A stretch of DNA of 64,000 nt from Pseudomonadota bacterium (GCA_023451735.1 JAEXYH010000040.1:1-64000); one strand, 5' to 3'. Positions 17,845-28,014 are shown, counted from the first letter of the stretch. The notes: generated by a model not told the origin, from the letters alone. A program made the numbers and translations.

Positions 17845-18585
17845 ATGGAACACGTCGATCATATTCTTGTCGTCGATGACGACAGAGAAATCCGGGAACT
17901 CGTCTCAAGTTATCTAAAAAAGAATGGCATGCGGACGACCGTGGCAGCCGACGGACGGCAGATGAGAACATTCCTGGAGGGCAGCACGGTCGATCTGATC
18001 GTGCTCGATGTGATGATGCCGGGTGATGACGGCTTGGTCCTATGCCGCGAGTTGCGGGCAGGTAAACATAAGGCCACACCGGTCCTTATGCTTACCGCTC
18101 GTGACGACGAGATGGACCGTATAATTGGCCTCGAAATGGGCGCAGATGACTATTTGCCAAAACCATTCGCGGCGCGCGAGCTTCTTGCGCGGATAAAGGC
18201 GGTGCTGCGTCGAACCCGAATGCTCCCGCCGAATCTTCATATCAGCGAGGCCGGCCAGCTTTTGAGGTTTGGCAACTGGCGCTTGGATACCGTAGGCCGG
18301 CGCCTGTTGGACAAAGAAGACACTGAAATCACCTTGAGTGGTGCCGAGTATCGTCTTCTCAGGGTCTTCGTCGATCATCCACAGCGTGTCCTGAACCGCG
18401 ATCAGTTGCTCAACCTCACGCAGGGACGCGATGCCGAGCTCTTCGACAGGTCAATCGATCTTCTGGTGAGCCGTGTACGTCAACGGCTGGGCGACGATGC
18501 TCGTGAACCGACCTACATCAAGACGGTACGCGCCGAAGGTTATGTGTTAGCGGTCCCGGTCGAAATCTCGGAGCCGCGATCATGA
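17845..18585 (+). CDS. OmpR/PhoB-type response regulator
   Basis: A 246-residue regulator. The receiver domain has 'ILVVDDD', the phospho-acceptor Asp at 55 in 'LIVLDVMMPG', 'LMLTARD' and 'YLPKPF'. The C-terminal winged helix shows 'LSGAEYRLLRVFVDHPQRVL' and 'YIKTVRAEGYVLA'. Its stop overlaps the kinase start (ATGA), so the two are translated together. The input signal is unknown; the neighbouring hydrolase and DipZ genes suggest an envelope or redox stimulus. Confidence 0.93.
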   Translation: MEHVDHILVVDDDREIRELVSSYLKKNGMRTTVAADGRQMRTFLEGSTVDLIVLDVMMPGDDGLVLCRELRAGKHKATPVLMLTARDDEMDRIIGLEMGADDYLPKPFAARELLARIKAVLRRTRMLPPNLHISEAGQLLRFGNWRLDTVGRRLLDKEDTEITLSGAEYRLLRVFVDHPQRVLNRDQLLNLTQGRDAELFDRSIDLLVSRVRQRLGDDAREPTYIKTVRAEGYVLAVPVEISEPRS

Positions 18586-19892
18586 CATTTACTCTGAATG
18601 GGCTGTGGCCGCGGTCGTTACGGTCCCGGTTGTTTCTGATCCTGTTTGTGGGGCTCGCCATTGCCTATGGTCTGTCCTTCAGTATTCTGTTTGCCGAACG
18701 CTACATGTCCGCCAAGGCAATCATGCTCGGCACCCTGGAAAGCGATCTAGCGACCTCAATCGCTGTCATTGATCGCCTCCCCGCCGAAGAACGAGCCGAC
18801 TGGGTTGATCGCCTAAGTCGCGGTAATTATCGACTTGTTCTAGGTCCCGGCCTACCGGGCGTTTCCGACATATCCCGCCGAGGTGCCGAAATTGCGGATC
18901 GCATTGAAGAGGCGGCCGGCCACAGGTTTCCTCTAAGAGTTGAATCCATCCCGGGAGATGGGAAAAGACTTCAAGCTCATCTAACTTTATCCGACGGCGC
19001 GCCGCTAACGATCGATGTAACGCCTCGTGGTGTGATGCCGCTGGCCGAATGGTTGCCTTATGTCTTTGCTGCGCAAATGGCGCTTCTGGTTCTGTGCACC
19101 TGGTTTGCGGTACGACAGGCAATCCAGCCTTTGAGCAAACTTGCTGCTGCAGCGGAGGCACTGGACCCCAGCAAGCAGGGATCACCTATGAGCGATAACG
19201 GCCCAACCGAAGTCGCCCACGCCGCCCGCGCTTTCAACGCCATGCGCGACCGGATTGCGCATTATCTGGAGGAACGGGTACAGATCCTCGCTGCAATCTC
19301 GCACGACCTGCAGACACCAATCACCCGTATGCGACTGCGCGCCGATATGGCTGACGATACGCCAGAAAAGGAAAAGCTCGTTAGCGACTTGCGTGAAATA
19401 GAACGGCTCGTACAGGATGGTATCGCCTATGCCCGTAGCTCACATGGCAACGGAGAGAAGACGTTCCGCATCGACTTGGTGTCCTTCATAGACAGTATCG
19501 CCTATGACTATCAGGACACAGGAAAGGCCGTGTCGGTGCTTGGTGTTGTGCAGGGTACAGCGATCACCAAGCCGCATGCGCTTCGCAGAATTCTGACAAA
19601 CTTCATAGACAACGCTATCAAATTTGCAGGAAGTGCTGAAATCTCCGTCACACGGAGTGGCGAAGGCGATATCATCGTGACCGTGCTGGATCGCGGACCG
19701 GGTATCCCGGAGTATATGTTGAACGACGCGATGCAGCCATTCTTCCGGATTGAGACGTCGCGAAACCGCGACACAGGCGGAACTGGTCTTGGGCTTGCAA
19801 TAGCTCATCAGCTTGCCGCAACCATGGGCGGCTCCGTGCGGCTTTACAATCGGCAGGGCGGCGGGCTCGCGGCTGAAGTGAGCTTTCGCTGA
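18582..19892 (+). CDS. Sensor histidine kinase
   Basis: A 436-residue kinase. A transmembrane segment at about 14-35 and another at about 155-178 bound a periplasmic domain of 120 residues. A HAMP linker leads to the HisKA block, with the phospho-acceptor His at 241 in 'ISHDLQTPITRM'. The ATPase motifs follow: N box 'NFIDNAIKFA', 'DRGPGIPE' and 'GGTGLGLAI'. It overlaps the response regulator by four bases and is its partner. Confidence 0.93.
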   Translation: MTFTLNGLWPRSLRSRLFLILFVGLAIAYGLSFSILFAERYMSAKAIMLGTLESDLATSIAVIDRLPAEERADWVDRLSRGNYRLVLGPGLPGVSDISRRGAEIADRIEEAAGHRFPLRVESIPGDGKRLQAHLTLSDGAPLTIDVTPRGVMPLAEWLPYVFAAQMALLVLCTWFAVRQAIQPLSKLAAAAEALDPSKQGSPMSDNGPTEVAHAARAFNAMRDRIAHYLEERVQILAAISHDLQTPITRMRLRADMADDTPEKEKLVSDLREIERLVQDGIAYARSSHGNGEKTFRIDLVSFIDSIAYDYQDTGKAVSVLGVVQGTAITKPHALRRILTNFIDNAIKFAGSAEISVTRSGEGDIIVTVLDRGPGIPEYMLNDAMQPFFRIETSRNRDTGGTGLGLAIAHQLAATMGGSVRLYNRQGGGLAAEVSFR

Positions 19893-20266
19893 TATCAGCC
19901 GCGATAGAGAAGGCACTCGTCCTACGCCTAGGTTTCGATACAGTTCCACGGTTTAAAAAATACACGGGATACGCTGATGCCGCAGAACAAAGATGTCAAA
20001 CCGCGCCGCATAAGGGCGCCAGCATCAAGAGCCCAACATCATCACCATCGATTAAGTTCTCTACACCTGCAAGACGCACACGACCGAAGGTCGCGAGGGG
20101 CCTTGCAAGACGTGAAGATGGCTCGTTGAATATCAAGCTCTCTTCTTCAGGGAGCGGAAAGCCTGGCACCAATCCCAAGCAGTTTTTTGCGGCGTTGTTG
20201 CGGCAGCCATTTGATCTGTGCGAGTGAAGGCAGGCAACGCCAAAACGTGTCAGAGACAAAAGCCAC
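19893..20266. other. Intergenic stretch without a supported gene
   Basis: I see no credible gene. An 87-residue minus-strand frame at 19996-20259 has no family similarity and no ribosome-binding site. This is the border between the two-component module and the leftward MscS block. Confidence 0.5.
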
Positions 20267-20650
20267 TTATTGGATCTTTCGCCCAGTTGGACTCCGCCCT
20301 TTCTTTAAGCCAAGGCTGGCGAAACGGCATCCCAACTCCATCGCTTCAAGCGTAGAAAGTCGCTCGGCATCGGCCGGTTGTCTTCGCAGCCTTTCTAGTA
20401 TCTCGATGAGCACGAAGACCGGCCCGGAGCACTGCATTTTGGCCCCGTCGTCCAACCTTTCGTATGTCTCGGCGATCTCGCGAAGCAGCATCTTCAAGGC
20501 CATTTGACGTTGCCTCCGAGAAAGATGTCTCCAAAGCGCTTCAATATCTGCTTCCCGATCAATCACAATCGGCACCTCGTAGACGCACAAGAAATCGCAG
20601 CCAGCTTCCAACTTATTCGGTCGCGAGATCTTACGAACTTTTCTCTGCAT
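20267..20650 (-). CDS. Hypothetical protein, helix-rich
   Basis: A 127-residue frame with strongly amphipathic helices ('DIEALWRHLSRRQRQMALKM', 'LIEILERLRRQ') and no hydrophobic segment, so probably cytoplasmic. I recognise no family. It follows the MscS gene by 37 bases in the same direction and may be co-transcribed. The first ATG lacks a clear ribosome-binding site, so the start is uncertain. Confidence 0.5.
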   Translation of the reverse strand: MQRKVRKISRPNKLEAGCDFLCVYEVPIVIDREADIEALWRHLSRRQRQMALKMLLREIAETYERLDDGAKMQCSGPVFVLIEILERLRRQPADAERLSTLEAMELGCRFASLGLKKGRSPTGRKIQ

Positions 20651-20687
20651 TGGTGATTAACGCATGTCTGCTAGGCAGCTTTCGTCC

Positions 20688-22622
20688 TCACGGCGGGTTT
20701 CCATCGGAGGCTGCGGCCAGTTGGGTGTTTTTGCTCAATATCTGTAATGCCGCTGCTGGCGCGTTACCTGCGGCACCTTCTCCCCCGACAGTCACCGTTG
20801 GTTGTGCGAACTGAATTCCGTTCGAGATGAATGCCTCTCGCAGGAGCAGATTTGCGCGTCGTCGAATGAAGGACTGCATTGGGGAAGGCTTCAAGGTCAT
20901 GCCAAAGCTCAACACCATTCCGTAATCGCCAAACTCTTCCACTCCCTTCATTTTCAGTGGCTCGATGAAGATTGGCCCGAACTCGGGATCCTCCAGCATC
21001 CCAGCACCGATTTTCTTCGTCAGCTTCCGTGCCTTCTCAACATCGGTATCGAAGCCGACGGAAATGCGGAATTTCACCACGCCCCAATCCCGACTCATGT
21101 TCTCCACCGCACCAAGCTCACCGAATGGAACTGTGAAAATAGGCCCGCGATGATGCCGGAGACGAACAGATCGGAGGCTGAAACCTTCCACGGTGCCTTT
21201 ATAATTCTTCGCCTGGATGTACTCCCCAACCCTGAACGCATCGTCGAGCATGTAGAAGACACCGCTGATAACGTCCTTTACCAAGGTCTGCGATCCGAAA
21301 CCGATCGCGACCCCGAAGACTCCAGCTCCTGCGATCAGCGGGCCGATCTCCACTCCGATTTCCGCAAGCACTAGAAGCGCGGTTATTGTCAGGCCGACGG
21401 CAGCCAATGCATTACGCAGGATGGGCAGCAAGGTGCGCAGGCGACCGCGGCGCGCTGTTTCCTGAGGCGGCAGACTTGTTTCGTCACATGTTACAAGTTT
21501 TCCGTCGATCCAGCATTTCGCCATGTGCCACAGAAGATCGGCCACAAGCACGACGATGATGCTCTTCAGCAGGCCATAAAAGAGTGCCGAAAGCGCAGGA
21601 TCTCGCCGGGCAAGCCCTTCCGGGTTCATCTTCCACACAACGATAAGCCAGGCGAGCGCAAGAACGATAGTCGCTGCACGCGCACCGCGCGTGAGGAGTA
21701 CACTACGCATTCCCGTGGCATGCGGCACCAAACGCAGTGCCGCCTTTCCCACAGCCTGAAGCGTGCCAGGCAGGACCAACACGTAAACACCAATCCAGAA
21801 AAGCCCTTTGAAGCCCAAGCACCAAAGCGCCCACACGAAGACGATGGCAAGCATCAACGTAAACCTGCGTCGCAGACTGCGCGTCCGCACCGACCAGACG
21901 GCTTCGAGCAGCACGCCCAGAAGGATGATCGAGCTGAGGTAGGACAGGGCATCAACGACATCCTGATCGACGCCGATCAGGGGACCGGCGACCGAATTAG
22001 CGAACGCCAGAATCACTATTCCGGCAAGGAGACGTCCTCGCATCAGGCCCTCTCGTGGACTTGCCGACGCAACCAGTGCGGAAACTAACCGAAAGCCGAC
22101 GAAGGCGATCAGGTAGACGAGCAGAACCATGCGGACCAGCGGCGGCCAGTTTACGGCGAAGAATATAACGGCCATGGGGACGGCAAAAACGAAGACAGAA
22201 AGCAAGCCATAAACGGTACTGTCGGTATCTGGCCGTATCAGGATATAAAGCTGCTCGACTATCATTCCTACAAGGATAAGCCCCGCAAATATCAGGAAGA
22301 CAGGCGCGTATCCATTGGACACGGCATCCGCCCGGACTCGTTCAACAGCCTCAAGGACCTCGGTTGGAATTCTGGGAACTCCGGCAACAATCGTGTCCAT
22401 TCGGGTTCTAATAGCAGCCTCCCACGCCGAGATAGAAGCTCCGGGAGATGCCGCTGGAACTGGCGCGCTTTTATCGTTCGCCTGCTTGATCCATGATCGG
22501 ACTTCGGGATCCTGAAGCAGCGTAGTAAGCGCTTCGATCTTCTCGCGCAGAGGGGGGGCCGACTGCGAATAGGCGGGCGCGACGGCTAAAAGCAGGTACA
22601 GCGATAGCCCCAGCCACTTCAT
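20688..22622 (-). CDS. MscS-type mechanosensitive channel
   Basis: A 644-residue inner-membrane protein. A signal peptide ends near 'AYSQSAPP', a periplasmic part of 100 residues follows, and then about 10 membrane helices. The MscS core near residues 420-600 has 'AGAGVFGVAIGFGSQTLVKD', 'VISGVFYMLDDAFRVGEYI' and the beta-domain 'KNYKGTVEGFSLRSVRLRHH'. The large multi-helix form resembles MscK/YbdG-like channels. It is expected to release solutes under osmotic downshock. A strong copy of the tandem decamer motif lies 71 bases before its start. Confidence 0.9.
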   Translation of the reverse strand: MKWLGLSLYLLLAVAPAYSQSAPPLREKIEALTTLLQDPEVRSWIKQANDKSAPVPAASPGASISAWEAAIRTRMDTIVAGVPRIPTEVLEAVERVRADAVSNGYAPVFLIFAGLILVGMIVEQLYILIRPDTDSTVYGLLSVFVFAVPMAVIFFAVNWPPLVRMVLLVYLIAFVGFRLVSALVASASPREGLMRGRLLAGIVILAFANSVAGPLIGVDQDVVDALSYLSSIILLGVLLEAVWSVRTRSLRRRFTLMLAIVFVWALWCLGFKGLFWIGVYVLVLPGTLQAVGKAALRLVPHATGMRSVLLTRGARAATIVLALAWLIVVWKMNPEGLARRDPALSALFYGLLKSIIVVLVADLLWHMAKCWIDGKLVTCDETSLPPQETARRGRLRTLLPILRNALAAVGLTITALLVLAEIGVEIGPLIAGAGVFGVAIGFGSQTLVKDVISGVFYMLDDAFRVGEYIQAKNYKGTVEGFSLRSVRLRHHRGPIFTVPFGELGAVENMSRDWGVVKFRISVGFDTDVEKARKLTKKIGAGMLEDPEFGPIFIEPLKMKGVEEFGDYGMVLSFGMTLKPSPMQSFIRRRANLLLREAFISNGIQFAQPTVTVGGEGAAGNAPAAALQILSKNTQLAAASDGNPP

Positions 22623-22692
22623 TATCCGTATTTCCTGGACAGGTACTCAGAAAAGTTATGGCCGATGATATCGAGGAACTAGGCTGCGTATA

Positions 22693-22712
22693 CGTAGAAT
22701 ACCGTAATCTAC
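22693..22712. promoter_or_regulatory. Tandem decamer site A (upstream of MscS)
   Basis: Two back-to-back decamers, CGTAGAATAC and CGTAATCTAC, both fit CGTAnnnTAC at all seven defined positions. The site ends 71 bases before the MscS start on the minus strand. It is the best copy in the window. Confidence 0.6.
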
Positions 22713-22769
22713 CGAAGCGCCGAGCGAAAAGACACACCGTCCGTTACAGCCTCGTGGAAACGTAGATAT

Positions 22770-23215
22770 TTACGGTTGATCGATCCTCGGAGCCACATTG
22801 TCTTCTGAAAACCACAGTGCTCCCGAAACCTTGAACAGGAATGCTGTCGTCCAACCGAAAAGAAGAATGCCGTTGACGCCCTCGATTGCACTCGCAATCC
22901 TCCAGCTGCCGGAGAGCGTAACGTCGCCGTAGCCGATCGTCGCGAACGTAACGGCAGAGAAATAGACTGACTCTTCCATGCTTCCGAGCGCACCCAAAGC
23001 CCTGTAGGGAGCGCCCAGATCACGATTTCAAAAAAATGGGCAAGGACAAAACCTATGACAAACACGTAGCTCAGGCTGAGCCTGGCTATGCTAGATAGGT
23101 TTTGTGCATTTCGGACTGCGCCAATACATAGGCTGTAAAGGCACGTAACGACTAGCCCGTGAATGACTATAGTAAAGAAAAGTATGCCAGCAGAAAGCAG
23201 GATTACGGTGAACAT
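22770..23215 (-). pseudogene. Two-helix K+ channel with a frameshift
   Basis: The N-terminal part, from 23215, encodes two membrane helices ('MFTVILLSAGILFFTIVIHG', 'VFVIGFVLAHFFEIVIWAL'). The C-terminal part lies in another frame and encodes 'ALGALGSMEESVYFSAVTFA' followed by the selectivity filter TIGYGD and a final helix. The join falls near 22995-23010, where one base is missing: the sequence after 'IWAL' resumes in the other frame as 'PYRALGALGS'. Repaired, the product would be about 148 residues, a usual size for the small ion_trans_2 channels of rhizobia. It may be a true pseudogene or a sequencing error. Confidence 0.8.
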
Positions 23216-23302
23216 GAAATGCCCCTTTTCTGGCAGGACGATACGGGGGGAGGGCCAGATCTAGACCACGCTGAGACGAACGTGATCCTCATCCCCTTCT
23301 CC

Positions 23303-25003
23303 TTACTCAGTCACCAGCGGGATGCCCTGGTCTGAAGAAACCATATCGGCGCCACGCTGAAAGTGGCGAACCCCGTCATCCACCCGCTTGAACATGCGGC
23401 TTTCCCCGAGATGTTCAGCAAAGCCCGAAGCGCGGACGTAGTCGAGTACATCGGGGTTGAGGCTGGCGAGCCACAACGTCACGCCCTGCGCCGAGAGGTT
23501 TTGATCGCTTGCGATCATCGTCTGCATTGCGGAATATTCGATGTCGAACACTCTGCTCAGATCCAGCAACAGAACCTTCGGCTTTCTTCGCAGCACGAGG
23601 TCGCGGACCCGATCGGCCACCTGCTGTACATTGGCAAAGAAGAGCCGCCCTTCCGGTCGCAGGATTAAAAGCCCATCCAGGATATTCTCCTCATCGTCTT
23701 TTTCCGAGACTGGCCGCAAGGCCCTATCCCCGCGAGCACGGCCGATCACATGTATCCGTGGGTTGGCGGACTGGCTGGAAAGGCCAAGCAGAGAAACAAT
23801 TATCGCGACAACGATACCCTGAAGCGTGCCAAAGAAGAGCACTCCCACCAATGCAGCCAAGGCCCAGCGAAACTCCATCCGACGAACCCGAAGTATCTCC
23901 TTGAACTCGGTAGGCCGGATCAGACCGAGTGAATAGACGATGACGATTGCCGAAAGCACTGCTTGGGGCAAAAGCCCCAGCAAGGGGGCGAGCACCAACA
24001 TCGTCGCAACGGAGACGGCGGCCGCGACCAGTGAGGCACGCTGGGTCTGCCCTCCGACGGCACGTACGACTGCGGTCTGCGATGTCCCGCCTCCGGCCGG
24101 CATCGCACCGAAAAATGCTCCCCCGAGATTGGACGCACCGATGGCGAACAACTCGCGATTGGGGCGAATTGGAGGATCCGAAGAAATTGCAAACGCGCGT
24201 CCTGCAGCTGCGGTCTCGGTGAAACTCATCAGCGCCACGCCGATTGCCCCAGGTAATAGCATCATGATCAGATCAGGATCCGGCACAGTCACCGTTGGCA
24301 GCGCCCGTGGTATCTCACCGATGATGGCGACGCCTCTGTCGCTCAAACCTAACATCCATGAGGCGGCAATCGCGCCCCCCACGACAGCAAGCGGCGCCGG
24401 AGAGTGAGGACGGAGCCACTCCATCGCTAACAACAGGAAAAGCGCGATCAATCCGACTATTGCGGTAATCACAGAGGCTTGGGCAAGCTGTTCGAGGAAC
24501 GCCAATAAGTCTCTGAAAAAGCCCGTCTTGGTAATGTGAAGCCCGAAAAGCTTCGGCAGTTGATCCAGGATAATCACCAACCCTATGCCGGCCTTGAAAC
24601 CCGTCAGCACCGGCACCGATATGAAATTTGCGACGAAGCCCAAGCGCAAACCGGACGCCACAAGCAGCAACACGCCCGTCAAAGCCGTAAAGGTTGCGGT
24701 GGCCGCGATCAACTTGTTTGGGTCTCCATCGGGTACGACGCTTTGCAGTTCCGCTGCGGTCAGGATTGCGATGGTTGTCGTCGAACTGACGCTCAGCACC
24801 CGTGACGAACCGAGAAAAGCATAGATGATCATCGGCACGAATGCCGTGTACAGGCCGACGATCACCGGCAATCCGGCAACCGTGGCGTAGGCCATTGCCT
24901 TCGGCAGGACGACAGCCGCCGCCGTCAAACCAGCGAGGACATCTCGCCTGATGGTTCCAGAAGACACATCGGCAGTGTTGCCAGAAGATGATGACCCGAT
25001 CAT
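23303..25003 (-). CDS. SulP-family anion transporter with STAS domain
   Basis: A 566-residue protein. Membrane helices fill residues about 20 to 410, with the SulP signature around 'AMAYATVAGLPVIVGLYTAF'. A C-terminal STAS domain (about 440-545) has 'VLLLDLSRVFDIEYSAMQTM'. SulP proteins carry sulfate, bicarbonate, dicarboxylates or other anions; the ion cannot be named here. It lies 270 bases after the decarboxylase gene, so co-transcription is possible. Bicarbonate transport would fit a CO2-producing neighbour, but that is speculation. Confidence 0.9.
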   Translation of the reverse strand: MIGSSSSGNTADVSSGTIRRDVLAGLTAAAVVLPKAMAYATVAGLPVIVGLYTAFVPMIIYAFLGSSRVLSVSSTTTIAILTAAELQSVVPDGDPNKLIAATATFTALTGVLLLVASGLRLGFVANFISVPVLTGFKAGIGLVIILDQLPKLFGLHITKTGFFRDLLAFLEQLAQASVITAIVGLIALFLLLAMEWLRPHSPAPLAVVGGAIAASWMLGLSDRGVAIIGEIPRALPTVTVPDPDLIMMLLPGAIGVALMSFTETAAAGRAFAISSDPPIRPNRELFAIGASNLGGAFFGAMPAGGGTSQTAVVRAVGGQTQRASLVAAAVSVATMLVLAPLLGLLPQAVLSAIVIVYSLGLIRPTEFKEILRVRRMEFRWALAALVGVLFFGTLQGIVVAIIVSLLGLSSQSANPRIHVIGRARGDRALRPVSEKDDEENILDGLLILRPEGRLFFANVQQVADRVRDLVLRRKPKVLLLDLSRVFDIEYSAMQTMIASDQNLSAQGVTLWLASLNPDVLDYVRASGFAEHLGESRMFKRVDDGVRHFQRGADMVSSDQGIPLVTE

Positions 25004-25272
25004 CGTTACCGTTCCTTACGATCACCGCGAAAATTGCCTGTTACCTGCCAGATCAGATATTCACGCACGAGATAGCTGGGCATCGGCGATCCCTAACCTG
25101 CGACCACATTGACGATTACGCTTCCCCAAGTCGTAAGAAGGATCTGGCCGGGCGGCACTGCCGGCGTATCTCTCTAATAAGGGATCGTCGGTCCAGACCA
25201 TTGAAACCAGCCCTGTCTGCTCCCGGAACGCGCCGGGCTGCACTATCCGACGCCGACGGTCCGGCACCATTC

Positions 25273-28014
25273 TCAATGCGATCGCTTATCGTCCTTGCTC
25301 TTTCGTGGTCGCTCAGACACCGCTATCGCGTCTGAGCGGATAAGCTTCAGCCCTCTGGCCTTTTCGAAACCGTGGATTTCCTTCACGTCCAGCTTGCGCA
25401 TAAAATCGATGGTCTCCTGCGTCAGGACCTGGCCTGGGACCATGATTGGAAAGCCTGGAGGATAAGGAATCACGAAATTGGCCGAGATCATTTCCGGCCC
25501 ATCTTTGAGACGCTTGTCGCATTCGGCACCGAACAGAGGCACATATTCGCACACCGACGCGTCATAGGCTTTAAAGAACGCCGTCCGGATATCGCCCTCC
25601 GGCGTGTCGCGGCCTGCATCGCGACGAAACGCGTCGTGGAAGTGGCTGAAGTTGGGCAGGTCCGGCACATCCGTCATCAGTGATTTCACACGCGCAGCAA
25701 AAGCCGTACGCTCCCCTTCTCCACCATCGGAGAGACGCTCCTCGATCGACTGGCATATTTCGACTAACACTCTGATCAGATGCGCGACATCGCTGCGGGT
25801 ATTGTTGATGTTGGATTGCAGCAGAACGCTGTTGCGAGACGTCTTGTTGAGCTGGATGCCGTATTTTTCCGCCAAAAGGCTCTTGAATTGCGTCCCGTCG
25901 AAGCCGGCCGTGCCGCAGACAAGCGTAATGCGCGTCGGGTCGAGATAGAACTCGTCTTCATGCATTGCCTTGACCGCATCCGCCCATGTGGTGCCGTCGC
26001 GGATATATCCCTCAAATCCCGACTGACGATAGGATTTGGGGATCATCTCGCCGGCATCGAGCACCTTGAAATATTTCGAGATCAGCTTGTGCTCGTTCAC
26101 GCCGCGCCGGATCTTGAGTGCAATCTCGATGGCGTTCATAACGAGGCCATAACCTTCCAGTTCCATTTGCCGGCGCGCGACGTCAAGGCTTGCGATCAGT
26201 TGCTGGTTGGGACTCGTCGAGGCATGGGTAAACACGGCTTCGCGGAATTGCGCGGCTACGGTATGGAAGTCGACATCCTTGACGAGAAGCATAGAACCCT
26301 GCCGGATGGCGGACATCGATTTATGGGTGGAATTCGTCTGATAGACACGAAGCCGGACAAGACGTGGATCGGGAATGAGGCGCGCCGCAAGCAAGACATC
26401 ATCGCCCGGATTTGCGCCAATTTGCGCTTTCTGCGCCTCGAATGCTTTGACGGACGCCGGATTACGCAGCCAGTCTCCGATTTCCGCTGCGGCACCCATC
26501 GCGGTTCGTTGGCGCAGGAAGGGCGAAAAACGGGCAAAGCCCGACCAGGCTTCGTCCCAAAGAAAAATCAGATCCGGCTTGATCGCGAGGCATTCCTCCA
26601 TCACGCGACGAACGTTGTACATATGGCCGTCGAACGTGCAGTTGGTCAGATCCAGCAGCTTGAGCCGGTCGAGCCGGCCTTCGGCCTTCAGCGTGAGCAG
26701 TGCACGTTTGATCGTCGTCAGCGGCACTGCGCCGTACATGGAATATGCCGTCATCGGAAAGGCTTCGACATAGTAGGGCTGTGCGCCTGACAGAACCATG
26801 CCGTAATGGTGCGACTTGTGGCAGTTGCGGTCGACGACAGCGATGTCGCCCGGTGCCAGAAGCGCCTGCACCGCCATTTTGTTGGAAGTGGACGTGCCGT
26901 TGGTGACGAAAAAGACGCGGTCGGCGCCGAACGCCCTTGCCGCCATTTCCTGCGAGCGTTTGATATTCCCCGTGGGCTCCAGAAGGCTGTCGAGCCCGCC
27001 GGTCGTCGCACTGCTCTCGGCCAAAAACAGGTTCAGACCGTAGAACTCACCGAAATCCCGGATCCAATCTGACTTGAAAACCGACTTTCCTCGGGCGATC
27101 GGCAATGCGTGAAACGTGCCGATCGGCCGCCGGGCATATTTCTTCAGATTGTCGAAGAACGGCGTCTCGTAACGAGCATAAACGCCTTCCAGTACGGCAA
27201 GGTGCAATTCGAGCATTTCTTCGACCGCATAGAAGACCCGTCGCACGCCCTTCGCATTCGCATCGCCGGCAATCTTCTCCACATCACGATCGGAAAGCAG
27301 GTAGACGTCGAGTTCCGGGCGAAGCCTGTGCAGAGTACGGGAAAGGCGCAAGGCGGAGACGTCGGCACTTTCAACTTCGCCGAGCGGATCGAGGACGGAA
27401 CGCAGCACCGGCGCATCGTGACGCGAGCGATAGGGGAATCCTTCCGCGAGAACGACGGCGACGATGTTGGGGTTGAGGATGGTGGCGCAGATGGCATCCT
27501 CGAAGGAACCGACCATCACCGGCTCGTAGACAAAAGCATCCTCGCGACGCCGCAGCCGGCGTATTTCCCGTGCGAAGGCTGGCCATCTGGCCGCCGGCTG
27601 GCTGTTCACAAACAAAACCTCGAAATAGGGACGTCGTTCATTGGCTTCATTCGCCGAAGGCGGCAGGACATCGGGAACCTCCGAAGATGACATTTCGTCG
27701 TGGACGTCCCATTCGGCAGGCCTGCAGCGATAGGCGTCGGTCAGTAACCCGTTGGATATGCGCCGGGCCAATCGTGCTGCGCCACCGGAATCATTTGCGG
27801 CAATGCTTTCCCGCAATGCCGCGAGAAGCTGGGGCCCCGGATAGGCGTGATATTCCTCCACTGCCTCGAGGGTGTTTAAAACGGCTTCAAGGTTCGACCT
27901 GTCACCTTGCTGTTTTGTCCAGCCATCGGCCATCGCCGTCAGTTCGCGCCATTTGTCCGCACGCGCAGAATGGAGGAGAAGGAACTGATCGACCTGTACG
28001 CTTCGATTTGACAT
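25273..28014 (-). CDS. Orn/Lys/Arg decarboxylase family (PLP-dependent)
   Basis: A protein of about 913 residues with the domain order of the family: an N-terminal response-regulator-like wing domain, then the fold-type-I PLP domain, then a C-terminal domain. The PLP Lys is in 'NSTHKSMSAIRQGSMLLV', with 'WDEAWSGFARFSPF' and 'VFFVTNGTSTSNKM' as cofactor-binding segments. These enzymes convert basic amino acids to amines and CO2, consuming a proton. The residue choice (Orn, Lys or Arg) is not clear. I start at the ATG at 28014, which has GGGAG 6 bases upstream; an in-frame ATG at 28146 without such a site is possible. It sits after the AspT-type antiporter, a likely exchange partner. Confidence 0.9.
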   Translation of the reverse strand: MSNRSVQVDQFLLLHSARADKWRELTAMADGWTKQQGDRSNLEAVLNTLEAVEEYHAYPGPQLLAALRESIAANDSGGAARLARRISNGLLTDAYRCRPAEWDVHDEMSSSEVPDVLPPSANEANERRPYFEVLFVNSQPAARWPAFAREIRRLRRREDAFVYEPVMVGSFEDAICATILNPNIVAVVLAEGFPYRSRHDAPVLRSVLDPLGEVESADVSALRLSRTLHRLRPELDVYLLSDRDVEKIAGDANAKGVRRVFYAVEEMLELHLAVLEGVYARYETPFFDNLKKYARRPIGTFHALPIARGKSVFKSDWIRDFGEFYGLNLFLAESSATTGGLDSLLEPTGNIKRSQEMAARAFGADRVFFVTNGTSTSNKMAVQALLAPGDIAVVDRNCHKSHHYGMVLSGAQPYYVEAFPMTAYSMYGAVPLTTIKRALLTLKAEGRLDRLKLLDLTNCTFDGHMYNVRRVMEECLAIKPDLIFLWDEAWSGFARFSPFLRQRTAMGAAAEIGDWLRNPASVKAFEAQKAQIGANPGDDVLLAARLIPDPRLVRLRVYQTNSTHKSMSAIRQGSMLLVKDVDFHTVAAQFREAVFTHASTSPNQQLIASLDVARRQMELEGYGLVMNAIEIALKIRRGVNEHKLISKYFKVLDAGEMIPKSYRQSGFEGYIRDGTTWADAVKAMHEDEFYLDPTRITLVCGTAGFDGTQFKSLLAEKYGIQLNKTSRNSVLLQSNINNTRSDVAHLIRVLVEICQSIEERLSDGGEGERTAFAARVKSLMTDVPDLPNFSHFHDAFRRDAGRDTPEGDIRTAFFKAYDASVCEYVPLFGAECDKRLKDGPEMISANFVIPYPPGFPIMVPGQVLTQETIDFMRKLDVKEIHGFEKARGLKLIRSDAIAVSERPRKSKDDKRSH

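Noticed and set aside
25003..25022. CGTAAGGAAC GGTAACGATG on the minus strand, resembling the decamer pair
   Set aside because: It overlaps the ribosome-binding site and start codon of the SulP gene, so the resemblance is probably due to those signals.
25780..26790. 336-residue open frame on the plus strand
   Set aside because: Antisense to the decarboxylase PLP domain; no family pattern.
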